From Dinoroseobacter shibae DFL 12 = DSM 16493 (lineage in GTDB: Bacteria > Pseudomonadota > Alphaproteobacteria > Rhodobacterales > Rhodobacteraceae): DNA of 64,000 nucleotides. Location of the stretch: positions 124,001-188,000 of the forward strand of contig NC_009952.1 of NCBI RefSeq assembly GCF_000018145.1. Reading direction: 5' to 3'. Below are positions 49,920 through 57,800 of the stretch, piece after piece (position 1 is the stretch's first letter; each line of letters begins with the position of its first letter). Made by a program: the position numbers and the translations under genes. The notes under the pieces are model-generated. The model had not been told where the DNA came from, made no database searches, and was given only the letters and a program-made list of their open reading frames with translations.

Positions 49920-51166
49920 GCGCCCCCGCGACCCCCAAGATCGGCGTGATGATCTGCGGCCATGGCTCGCGCAGCCAGGCGGCGGTGGACGAGTTCGCGA
50001 TTCTGGCCGAGAAGCTGCCGGTGCACCTGCCCTCGGGCTGGGAGATGGAATACGGCTATCTCGAATTCGCCAACCCGGTGATCCGCGACGGGCTCGACCG
50101 GTTGCGCGAGAAGGGCTGCGACCGGGTGCTCGCGGTCCCGGGGATGCTGTTCGCGGCGATGCACTCCAAGAACGACATCCCCACGGTCCTTTCGACCTAC
50201 GCCGCCAGGCACGGGATGCAGATTTCCTACGGGCGGGAGCTGGGCGTGGACCCCAAGATGGTTGCCGCCGCCGGGGACCGGGCGATGCAGGCCGTGGCCC
50301 GCGCCAATGCCGAGCTGGGCGAGGTGGCGCTGCACGAGACCTGCCTCGTGGTGATCGGGCGCGGGGCGTCGGACCCGGACGCCAATGGCAATGTCGCCAA
50401 GATCGCGCGGCTGGTACAGGAGGGGCTGGGCTTCGGCTGGTGCGAGGTGGGCTATTCCGGCGTGACCTTCCCGCTGGTGGAGCCGTGCCTGCGCCATGTG
50501 GTGAAGCTGGGTTACAAGCGGGTGCTGGTGCTGCCCTATTTCCTGTTCACCGGCATCCTGATCGACCGGATCTACGGCTTCACCGACCAGGTCGCGGCGG
50601 ATCACCCGGAGATCCAGTTCGTCAAGGCGGGCTACTTGCGCGACCACCCGGAGGTGTTGCGCACGTTCGCCGAGCGGGTGATCGAGCAGATGTCCGACAC
50701 CCCGCCGCCCAATTGCGGCGATTGCGGCTACCGCGCCCAGGTGCTGTCGCTGGATGCGGGCGAGACCCGTCTGATCACGGCCGAGGAACGGACCCATCCG
50801 GCCTTCGGCGCGGTGCCTCCGTCCACCTGCGTGATGTGCAAGTACCGCACCGCCGTGCTGGGCTTCGAGGGCGAGGTCGGCGCCGTGCAGGAGAGCCACC
50901 ATCACCACGTCGAAGGGCAGGGCGCCTCGGCCCCGGGTTCGAACGTGGCCGATTGCACGCTCTGCGACACGTTCTGCACCGGAATGTGCCGGTTGGAGGC
51001 GCAGGCGCGGCACGACCATCACCACCATCATCACGGGCACGATCACGGCCACTCCCACGGCCACGACCATGACCACGAGCATCACCATCATCACGCGCCC
51101 TACCCCCATGCCAAGCACCCGCACGGGCCCGAAAGCGCGCGCAAGACCGTCCGCACCGCAGAGTGA
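49916..51166 (+). CDS. cbiX: sirohydrochlorin cobaltochelatase CbiX, long form with Cys motifs and His tail, 416 aa
   Basis: Two CbiX half-domains (about residues 8-125 and 140-260): the first with MICGHGSRSQAAVDEF and the second with CLVVIGRGASDPDANGN and LPYFLFTGILIDR. The C-terminal third has CxxC motifs (CGDCGY ~266, CVMCKY ~304, CTLCDTFCTGMC ~347-358), likely Fe-S ligands. A His/Asp-rich tail (~365-395) follows. CbiX inserts cobalt early, into sirohydrochlorin. It overlaps the genes on both sides. Confidence 0.93.
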   Translation: MSAPATPKIGVMICGHGSRSQAAVDEFAILAEKLPVHLPSGWEMEYGYLEFANPVIRDGLDRLREKGCDRVLAVPGMLFAAMHSKNDIPTVLSTYAARHGMQISYGRELGVDPKMVAAAGDRAMQAVARANAELGEVALHETCLVVIGRGASDPDANGNVAKIARLVQEGLGFGWCEVGYSGVTFPLVEPCLRHVVKLGYKRVLVLPYFLFTGILIDRIYGFTDQVAADHPEIQFVKAGYLRDHPEVLRTFAERVIEQMSDTPPPNCGDCGYRAQVLSLDAGETRLITAEERTHPAFGAVPPSTCVMCKYRTAVLGFEGEVGAVQESHHHHVEGQGASAPGSNVADCTLCDTFCTGMCRLEAQARHDHHHHHHGHDHGHSHGHDHDHEHHHHHAPYPHAKHPHGPESARKTVRTAE

Positions 51167-52704
51167 TGCGCAGGGCCTTCTGCAGTTACCTAGTCGCGGA
51201 CTGGTCGGCGAACGGGACGCCCAAAACCGGCAAGGACAGTATCTGGGTCGCGCTCGTGCAACCCGATGCGCGCCCCGTGGTCGAAAACCCGTCCACCCGC
51301 AAGGCTGCCATGGCGCTGATCGAGGAGTTGATCGCCGCCGAGCAGGAGGCCGGGCGCCGGGTGCTGGCGGGGTTCGACTTTCCCTTCGGGTATCCCGCGG
51401 GCTTTGCCAAAGCCCTCGGCGACGGCGCAGGCTGGCAGGAGGTCTGGGCCCGGATCGCGGCGGAGGTGTCGGACGGTCCGGACAACGCCAATGACCGTTT
51501 CGATGCGGCCGCGCGGCTGAACACCCTGTTCCCGGGCGCGGGTCCGTTCTGGGGCAACGGGCTCAAGCGCGACATCCCCGGTCTGCCGCGCAAGCTGCCC
51601 GAGGGCTATGGCACCACCCTGCCCGCGCGCCTGCGCCACGCCGAGGCACAGGCCCGCGGTGCGCAGGAGGTCTGGAAGCTCTCGGGCGCGGGCTCCGTGG
51701 GGGGGCAGGCCCTGATGGGGATCGCGGCACTCGAAGGATTGCGCCACCGGATCGGGGCCGCTGTCTGGCCGTTCCAGCCATGGCGCGGGGAGGGCCCGGT
51801 CCTGGCCGAGGTGTTCCCGTCCCTGACCGACATCCCCCACCTGGCGGGCCGGGTGCGCGACGCGGTGCAGGTCGAAAGCCTCGCGCGTGGTTTGGTGCTC
51901 CTCGATGCGGAGGGACGGCTTGCCCCCTTGCTGGATGCCGCCGAACGGCAGCCGGAAGATGTCCGCAGCCATGAGGCCAGCATTCTCGGGCTCGGCTACG
52001 AGGCGCTGCTGGGCCGGGCGGTGAAGTCCGGGCTGGGCGCCATGCGGGCGGCGTCCGGCGCCGGGATGCGCCCCTATGAGCGCGATCCCAAGGCGATCTA
52101 CGCGCAGTCCTTCAAGACCGTGCGGGCCGAGGCCCGGCTGGACAGGTTCCCCCGCGGGCTCGACCAGGTGGCGGTGCGGCTGATCCATGCCTGCGGGATG
52201 GTGGATGTGGCGGATCGGCTGGCCTTCTCCGACGGCGCGTTCGAGGCCGGGCGCGCCGCCTTGGAGGCGGGCGCGCCGGTGCTGTGCGATTGCGAGATGG
52301 TGGGGGCGGGGATCATCCGCCGCTATCTGCCTGCGGGCAACGAGGTGATCGTGACCCTGAACCGCGCCGAGGTGCCCGCGCGCGCGCAGGCGATCGGCAA
52401 TACCCGCTCGGCCGCGGCGGTGGAGTTGTGGGAGCCGCTGCTGGGCGGTGCGGTGGTGGCCATCGGCAACGCGCCCACGGCGCTCTTTCACCTGCTGGAG
52501 CTGATCGACGCTGGCGCCCCGAAACCCGCGCTGATCCTGGGCTTCCCGGTGGGGTTTGTCGGCGCCGCCGAGAGCAAGGCGGAACTTGCGGCCAACCCGC
52601 GGGGCTGCGATTTCGTGGCCTTGCGCGGCCGGCGCGGCGGCTCGGCCATGGCGTCGGCGGCCGTGAACGCTTTGGCCGCCGGATTGCCGGAGGTGGAGAC
52701 ATGA
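51166..52704 (+). CDS. cobH: fusion: DUF429-like N-terminal domain + precorrin-8X methylmutase (CobH)
   Basis: 512 aa, against ~210 for CobH alone. Residues ~302-512 are a full CobH: RDPKAIYAQSFKTVRAEARLDRFP, LCDCEMVGAGIIRRYLP, GNTRSAAAVELWEPLLGGAVVAIGNAPTALFHLLE and GFPVGFVGAAESK. CobH moves a methyl group from C-11 to C-12, giving hydrogenobyrinate. Residues ~1-300 carry YLVADWSANGTPKTGKDSIWVAL and VLAGFDFPFGYPAGF, like an RNase H-fold DUF429 domain. The ATG at 51166 overlaps the cbiX stop; a GTG at 51163 is possible. Confidence 0.88.
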   Translation: MRRAFCSYLVADWSANGTPKTGKDSIWVALVQPDARPVVENPSTRKAAMALIEELIAAEQEAGRRVLAGFDFPFGYPAGFAKALGDGAGWQEVWARIAAEVSDGPDNANDRFDAAARLNTLFPGAGPFWGNGLKRDIPGLPRKLPEGYGTTLPARLRHAEAQARGAQEVWKLSGAGSVGGQALMGIAALEGLRHRIGAAVWPFQPWRGEGPVLAEVFPSLTDIPHLAGRVRDAVQVESLARGLVLLDAEGRLAPLLDAAERQPEDVRSHEASILGLGYEALLGRAVKSGLGAMRAASGAGMRPYERDPKAIYAQSFKTVRAEARLDRFPRGLDQVAVRLIHACGMVDVADRLAFSDGAFEAGRAALEAGAPVLCDCEMVGAGIIRRYLPAGNEVIVTLNRAEVPARAQAIGNTRSAAAVELWEPLLGGAVVAIGNAPTALFHLLELIDAGAPKPALILGFPVGFVGAAESKAELAANPRGCDFVALRGRRGGSAMASAAVNALAAGLPEVET

Positions 52705-52711
52705 GCGCAAC

Positions 52712-52756
52712 CAATTTTCGTGCAAGAAAATTGTCAAGGATCTTGCAAGATCCTTG
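52712..52756 (+). repeat. two hairpins between cobH and cobL
   Basis: 52712-52733 has an 8-bp stem (arm CAATTTTC, 6-nt loop). 52735-52756 is a perfect 22-bp palindrome (arm CAAGGATCTTG). They occupy the only sizeable gap (82 bp) between genes of the cbiX-to-cobJ run, so they could attenuate or process the operon mRNA. Confidence 0.8.
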
Positions 52757-52786
52757 GCCCGCGCGGGGCCCGGGCGGTGGGTCGCC

Positions 52787-53989
52787 ATGACCGCGCCGTG
52801 GTTGCATATCGTCGGCATCGGTGAGGACGGAATGGCCGGGCTTCTGCCGGCCACCCGGGCTGTGGTCGAGGCCGCCGAGGTCATCGTCGGCGGGGAGCGG
52901 CACCACCAGCTCTCCGCCAGCGTCACGGCCGAGCGGATCGCCTGGCCGCACCCGTTCGACGCGCTGATCGACACCCTGACCGGGCTCGCCGGGCGGCGGG
53001 TCGTCGTGCTGGCCACGGGCGATCCCCTTTGGTTTTCCGTCGGCGCGCGGATCGGGCGGGCGATCCCGCCGGGCGAGATCACCTATCATCCGCAGCTTTC
53101 GGCTTTCCAGCTGGCCGCGGCGCGCATGGGCTGGAGCCTGGCGGATGTGGAAACCCTCACCGTCCATGGCCGCCCCGTCGAGCAGATGATCGCCTTCATC
53201 CAGCCCGACCAGCGGCTCCTGATCCTGACCACCGGGGCCGAGACCCCGGCGCAGATCGCGCAGTTTTTGACCGAGCGCGGCTTCGGGCAGTCGCGCATGA
53301 CCGTGCTCGCCGCCATGGGGGGGGGCGACGAGGCCCGGTTCGACGGTGTGGCCGAGACCTGGGACCACGTTGTGCCGCCGTTCAACACGCTGGCGGTCGA
53401 GTGCATCGCCGCCCCGGATTGCGCGCTGCTGCCCCGGGTGCCGGGGCTGGCGGATGACCTTTTCACCCATGACGGCACCATGACCAAGCGCGAGGTCCGC
53501 GCGGTCACGCTGGCCAAGCTGATGCCCATGCGCGGGGCGCTGTTGTGGGATGTGGGCACCGGCTGCGGCTCGGTCGCGGTGGAATGGATGCGCGGCGCGC
53601 GGTATGCCCGCGCCATCGGGATCGAGCCGCGCGCGGACCGCCGTGCCATGGCGGCGGCCAATGCGCTGGCCCTTGGCGTGCCGAAACTGCAGGTGATCGA
53701 GGGTACGGCGCCGGGCGCCTTTGCGGGTCTGGAAGCGCCCGATGCGATCTTTCTCGGCGGGGGCCTGAGCGCCGAGGTGTTCGATGCGGCCTGGGCCGCC
53801 CTCCGCCCGCTGGGGCGGCTGGTGGCCAATGCCGTGACCATCGAGAGCGAGCAGGTGCTGGTGGCGCTTCACAAGACCCATGGCGGGGAGCTGTCCAAGC
53901 TGTCGGTGCAGCGCGCGGATGCGGTGGGCCCGCGCCTCGGCTGGCGGCCCTTCATGCCGGTGACCCAGTGGAGCCTGATCAAGCGATGA
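52787..53989 (+). CDS. cobL: precorrin-6Y C5,15-methyltransferase (decarboxylating), CbiE-CbiT fusion
   Basis: 400 aa with the CbiE methyltransferase in the N-terminal half (VGIGEDGMAGL, VVLATGDPLWFSVGARIG, SAFQLAAARMGWSLADV) and CbiT from about residue 230 (MTKREVRAVTLAKLMPMRGALLWDVGTGCGSVAVEWMR, then IFLGGGLSAEVF). The protein methylates C-5 and C-15 and decarboxylates the C-12 acetate. The cobI ATG overlaps its stop. Confidence 0.95.
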   Translation: MTAPWLHIVGIGEDGMAGLLPATRAVVEAAEVIVGGERHHQLSASVTAERIAWPHPFDALIDTLTGLAGRRVVVLATGDPLWFSVGARIGRAIPPGEITYHPQLSAFQLAAARMGWSLADVETLTVHGRPVEQMIAFIQPDQRLLILTTGAETPAQIAQFLTERGFGQSRMTVLAAMGGGDEARFDGVAETWDHVVPPFNTLAVECIAAPDCALLPRVPGLADDLFTHDGTMTKREVRAVTLAKLMPMRGALLWDVGTGCGSVAVEWMRGARYARAIGIEPRADRRAMAAANALALGVPKLQVIEGTAPGAFAGLEAPDAIFLGGGLSAEVFDAAWAALRPLGRLVANAVTIESEQVLVALHKTHGGELSKLSVQRADAVGPRLGWRPFMPVTQWSLIKR

Positions 53990-54687
53990 GCGGCACTCTC
54001 TATGGCGTGGGTCTCGGCCCCGGGGATCCGGAGTTGCTGACCCTGAAGGCGGACCGGCTGATCCGGGGCGCGCGGGTGGTGGCCTATCCGGCGCTGGTGG
54101 CGGGCGACAGCCTGGCGCGCGGCATCGCCGCCGCCGCCATCCCCGAGGACGCGCGCGAGATCCGCATCGAGGTGCCGATGACGCCCGCCCGCGCCCCGGC
54201 GCAGGCGGCCTATGACGCCGCCGCCGCCGAGATCGCCGCGGCGCTGGCGGCGGGGGAGGATGTGGTCTGCCTGTGCGAGGGGGATCCGTTCTTCTATGGC
54301 TCGTTCATGTATCTCCATGCCCGTCTCGCGGACCGTTTCGCGGTGGAGGTGGTGCCCGGTGTCACCTCCATGACCGCCTGCGCGGCGCGGGCGGCGCGGC
54401 CGCTGGTGGCCCGCAACGAGATGCTGACCGTGATCCCGGGGCCGCTGCCGGAGGCGGCACTTGCGGAGGCGCTGCGCGCGGCGGATACGGCGGTGATCAT
54501 GAAGGTGGGTCGGCATCTGGCCAAGATCCGCCGAGTGCTGGAGGCCGAAGGTCTGGCGGCCCAGGCGGTGTATCTGGAGCGCGCGACGCTCCCGGCGGAG
54601 CGGGCGCTGCCGCTCGCCGAGGCGCCGGACCCCGCGCCCTATTTTTCGATGGTTCTCGTGACGAAAGGAGCCGACCCATGGCTGTAA
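53986..54687 (+). CDS. cobI: precorrin-2 C20-methyltransferase
   Basis: Tetrapyrrole methylase fold, 233 aa. N-terminal GVGLGPGDPELLTLKADRLIRGARVVAYPAL, CLCEGDPFFYGSFMYLHARL (SAM region) and VVPGVTSMTACAARAARPLVARNE are CobI-typical. It makes precorrin-3A. It is co-translated with cobL (4-bp overlap) and overlaps the CbiG-CobJ gene by 10 bp. Confidence 0.95.
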   Translation: MSGTLYGVGLGPGDPELLTLKADRLIRGARVVAYPALVAGDSLARGIAAAAIPEDAREIRIEVPMTPARAPAQAAYDAAAAEIAAALAAGEDVVCLCEGDPFFYGSFMYLHARLADRFAVEVVPGVTSMTACAARAARPLVARNEMLTVIPGPLPEAALAEALRAADTAVIMKVGRHLAKIRRVLEAEGLAAQAVYLERATLPAERALPLAEAPDPAPYFSMVLVTKGADPWL

Positions 54688-56483
54688 CCCTTGTGGTCGT
54701 GGCGATTTCGCGTGCGGGCGAGGACACGGCGCACCGGATCGCCGCCGCGCGCGGCTGGGCCGTGCATGGCCGGGCGGGCCGCGTCGACCGGGCGGATGCC
54801 CATTTCGACAATGCGCTGACCCATGTGCGCGACCTCTTTGCCGCCGGGGTGCCGGTGGTGGGGGTCTGCGCGGCCGGCATCCTGATCCGGGCGGTGGCCC
54901 CCCTGCTGGCCGACAAGACCGCCGAGCCCCCCGTTGTGGCCGTGGCCGAGGACGGGTCCGTGGTGGTGCCGCTTCTGGGCGGGCACCGGGGCGCGAACCG
55001 GATCGCGGCGGATCTGTCGGACCTTCTGGGCGGGGTGTCGGCGGTGACGACGGCGGGGGATGTGGCGCTCGGCGTGGCGCTGGATGCACCGCCGTCGGGC
55101 TACCGGCTGGCCAACCCGGGCGATGCGAAATCGGTGATGGCGGGGCTCTTGTCGGGGGGCGGCGCGCGTCTGACCGGAGAGGCGCTGTTCGACCTGCCCG
55201 CTGGCGAGGGGGCCGAGATCGCCGTGACCGAGGCGCCGCTGGCCGGTGGGCCGGACCGGCTGGTCTATCACCCGCAACGCTTTGCGCTCGGCGCCGGTTG
55301 CGCGCGGGATGCAGACCCGCAGGTGCTGCGGGCGCAGGTCTTCGAGATGCTGGCGGAGGCCGGGGTCGCTCCCGGTGCCGTGGCCTCGCTCAATACCCTG
55401 GGCCTGAAGGCCGACGAGCCTGCGATGCATGCGCTGGCCGCCGAACTGGGCGTTCCCTTGCGGGTCTTCACCGCGGCCGAACTGGAGGCGGAGGCCGCGC
55501 GGCTCGCCACCCCGTCCGAGGTGGTCTTTGCCGAGGTCGGTTGCCACGGGGTCGCGGAAGGCGCGGCGCTGGCGGCTGCGGGGCCGGACGCGGTGCTGGT
55601 CCAGCCCAAGCGCAAGACCGCGACGACCACCTGCGCGCTGGCCCGCGCCCCCGCGCCGATCACCGCGCTGCGCGGCCGGGCACGGGGACGGGTGTCGGTC
55701 GTGGGCATCGGGCCCGGCCAGTCGGCCTGGCGCACACCCGAGGCTAGCCGCCTGGTGGCGGAGGCGGAGGAGTTGGTGGGCTACGGCCTCTATATCGACC
55801 TGCTCGGCCCGCTGGCCGCGGGCAAGGCGCGCGCGGATTTCCCCCTGGGCGGGGAAGAGGACCGCTGCCGCTACGCGCTGGAACGGGCGGGGGAGGGGCG
55901 CAACGTGGCCCTCGTGTGTTCGGGCGATGCGGGGATCTATGCCATGGGCGCGCTGGTGTTCGAGCTCTTGGACCGGGGGCCGGAGGCGCAGGGCGTGTCG
56001 GATGCCGCGCGCCGGGTGGAGGTGATTTGCGCGCCCGGTGTGAGCGCGCTGCAGGCCGCGGCGGCGCGGGCGGGCGCACCGCTGGGCCATGATTTTTGCG
56101 CGATTTCCCTGTCGGACCTGCTGACGCCGCGGGCGGATATCCTGCGGCGGCTGCGGGCGGCGGCGGAGGGGGATTTCGTCATCGCCTTCTACAACCCGGT
56201 CTCGAAGACCCGCCGGACCCTCTTGGCCGAGGCGCGCGAGATCCTGCTGGCCCACCGGCCCGCGGACACGCCCGTCCTGCTGGCGAGTTCTCTGGGACGC
56301 CCGGAGGAGGAAATCCGCTATCGCCGGCTCGACGGTCTGGAGGTGGACGAGGTCGACATGCTCACCGTGGTGCTGGTGGGCTCGTCGAATTCGAAGCTCG
56401 CGCAACTGGGCGCGGGGCCGCGCATGTACACGCCGCGCGGCTATGCGCGCAAGATCGACGGGGACCTGTCCGATGCGGGGTGA
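54678..56483 (+). CDS. cobJ: fusion: CbiG + precorrin-3B C17-methyltransferase (CobJ)
   Basis: 601 aa. Residues ~1-333 are CbiG-like: GVCAAGILIRAVAPLLADKTAEPPVVAV and LLGGHRGANRIAADLSDLLG (central), then ALGAGCARDADPQVLRAQVFEML and ASLNTLGLKADEPAMHALAAELG (CobE/CbiG C-terminal part). CobJ starts around residue 335 (GRVSVVGIGPGQSAWRTPEA), with VCSGDAGIYAMGALVFELL, GHDFCAISLSDLLTP and AFYNPVSKTRR. CbiG opens the ring lactone in the anaerobic route; CobJ contracts the ring in the aerobic route. Having both in one chain marks a mixed pathway. AAAGGAG precedes the ATG. Confidence 0.94.
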   Translation: MAVTLVVVAISRAGEDTAHRIAAARGWAVHGRAGRVDRADAHFDNALTHVRDLFAAGVPVVGVCAAGILIRAVAPLLADKTAEPPVVAVAEDGSVVVPLLGGHRGANRIAADLSDLLGGVSAVTTAGDVALGVALDAPPSGYRLANPGDAKSVMAGLLSGGGARLTGEALFDLPAGEGAEIAVTEAPLAGGPDRLVYHPQRFALGAGCARDADPQVLRAQVFEMLAEAGVAPGAVASLNTLGLKADEPAMHALAAELGVPLRVFTAAELEAEAARLATPSEVVFAEVGCHGVAEGAALAAAGPDAVLVQPKRKTATTTCALARAPAPITALRGRARGRVSVVGIGPGQSAWRTPEASRLVAEAEELVGYGLYIDLLGPLAAGKARADFPLGGEEDRCRYALERAGEGRNVALVCSGDAGIYAMGALVFELLDRGPEAQGVSDAARRVEVICAPGVSALQAAAARAGAPLGHDFCAISLSDLLTPRADILRRLRAAAEGDFVIAFYNPVSKTRRTLLAEAREILLAHRPADTPVLLASSLGRPEEEIRYRRLDGLEVDEVDMLTVVLVGSSNSKLAQLGAGPRMYTPRGYARKIDGDLSDAG

Positions 56484-56488
56484 TCCAA

Positions 56489-56505
56489 AGGCGCAGGCTG
56501 CGCCT
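56489..56505 (+). repeat. hairpin downstream of cobJ
   Basis: A 7-bp stem AGGCGCA/TGCGCCT with loop GGC, starting 5 bp after the cobJ stop, in the 123-bp gap before cobM. It is followed by ATTCGATATTTCG without a clear T-run. It could be a weak terminator or a processing site. Confidence 0.55.
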
Positions 56506-56606
56506 GCATTCGATATTTCGCCGCGCGTGGCGGGCCGGGACGCTCATGGGCCCGCGTCGCGGCGGCTGTTCACGGGGTGTGCCCGACTGATGCGGGAGGA
56601 TGCGCG

Positions 56607-57383
56607 ATGACGGTCTATTTCATCGGCGCGGGGCCGGGCGATCCGGAGCTGCTGACCCTCAAGGCGCAGCGGGTGATCGGGGCCTGCCCCGTGTGCCTTT
56701 ATGCCGGATCTCTGGTCCCGGCGGAGGTGGTGGCGGGCGCGCCCGCCGGGGCACGGGTGCTGGACACCGCCCCCATGACCCTCGACGACACCCACGCCGA
56801 GATTGTCGCGGCCCATGGGCGAGGGCAGGACGTGGCGCGGGTGCATTCGGGCGACCCGTCGCTCTACGGCGCCATCGCCGAGCAGATCCGGCGCCTGCGG
56901 GCGGACGGCATTCCTTACGAAATCATCCCCGGCGTGCCCGCTTATGCGGCAGCGGCGGCGGCCTTGGGACAGGAGCTGACCATCCCCGAGGTGGCGCAAT
57001 CCATCATCCTGACCCGGGTGTCGATGAAATCCACCTCCATGCCCGAGCACGAGACGCTGGAGAATTTCGCCCGAACCCGCGCGACCCTGGCGATCCACCT
57101 GGGCGTGCGCAACCTGCGCGAGATCGAGCGCGTGCTGACCCCCCATTACGGGGCCGGATGTCCGGTGGTCGTGGCCTACCGCGTGGGCTGGCCGGACCAG
57201 ATGTTCCTGCGCGGCACGCTGGCGGATATCCATGCCAAGGTGCGCGCCGAGAAGATCACGCGCACGGCCCTGATCCTGGTCGGCCCGGCCCTGGGCGAAG
57301 TCACCGATTTCAAGGACAGCGCGCTCTACGATCCCGAGATGCCCCATGTGCTGCGCCCCCGCGCGCGGAAGACGGGGTCCTAG
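56607..57383 (+). CDS. cobM: precorrin-4 C11-methyltransferase
   Basis: 258-aa tetrapyrrole methylase with GAGPGDPELLTLKAQRVIGACPVCLYAGSLVP at the start, ARVHSGDPSLYGAIAEQIRRL and IPGVPAYAAAAAALGQELTIPEVAQSIILTR, all CobM/CbiF-type. The ATG at 56607 has GGGAGG upstream. It is the last B12 gene of the plus-strand run. Confidence 0.95.
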   Translation: MTVYFIGAGPGDPELLTLKAQRVIGACPVCLYAGSLVPAEVVAGAPAGARVLDTAPMTLDDTHAEIVAAHGRGQDVARVHSGDPSLYGAIAEQIRRLRADGIPYEIIPGVPAYAAAAAALGQELTIPEVAQSIILTRVSMKSTSMPEHETLENFARTRATLAIHLGVRNLREIERVLTPHYGAGCPVVVAYRVGWPDQMFLRGTLADIHAKVRAEKITRTALILVGPALGEVTDFKDSALYDPEMPHVLRPRARKTGS

Positions 57384-57443
57384 TCGCGCTTGATCTTGGC
57401 GGCGTTCGGCGCATCTTCTTTATCAGCATGAGGAGGGGATGCC

Positions 57444-57797
57444 ATGTCGGAGTTTCTGCCCAAGGAGGTGCGCGACGGCCTCAATCAGGCCCGGGTGCGG
57501 GCCGCGCGCCGGGACAAGCGGCGCCTGCGGGTCCAGGTCGGACCGGAGGCCTACACGATCCAGAGTTTCGGAGCGGAGGCTTTTACCCTGCGCGCCGACG
57601 GGGCACCGCATCTGCGCGGGCTGGTCGATATCTACAAGGGATCCGAGCACCTCTATCAGGCGCTGATCGTGACCGCCGCTCTGGATGGGCCGGAGATGCG
57701 CTATGAGTTCAAGCGCATGACCCGCACCCGCGAGAACGTGCCGCTGGATTACGATCCGGGGCCGAACGTGCCCGCGGGGTTGATTGCCCGGCAGTAG
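57444..57797 (+). CDS. conserved-looking hypothetical protein, 117 aa
   Basis: Small soluble protein with a basic N-terminal helix (NQARVRAARRDKRRLRVQVG) followed by short beta strands (AYTIQSFGAEAFTLRADG, LRGLVDIYKG, ALIVTAALDG). The RRDKRRLRV opening loosely recalls the N-terminal arm of PilZ-like domains, but the key D/NxSxxG motif is not evident. It starts with a good GGAGG-like site. Its stop is 3 bp from that of the convergent patB-like gene. Confidence 0.65.
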   Translation: MSEFLPKEVRDGLNQARVRAARRDKRRLRVQVGPEAYTIQSFGAEAFTLRADGAPHLRGLVDIYKGSEHLYQALIVTAALDGPEMRYEFKRMTRTRENVPLDYDPGPNVPAGLIARQ

Positions 57798-57800
57798 GGA

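Noticed and set aside
54639-56405. 1.8-kb minus-strand frame opposite the CbiG-CobJ gene
   Set aside because: Arg/Gly/His-rich antisense shadow without motifs.
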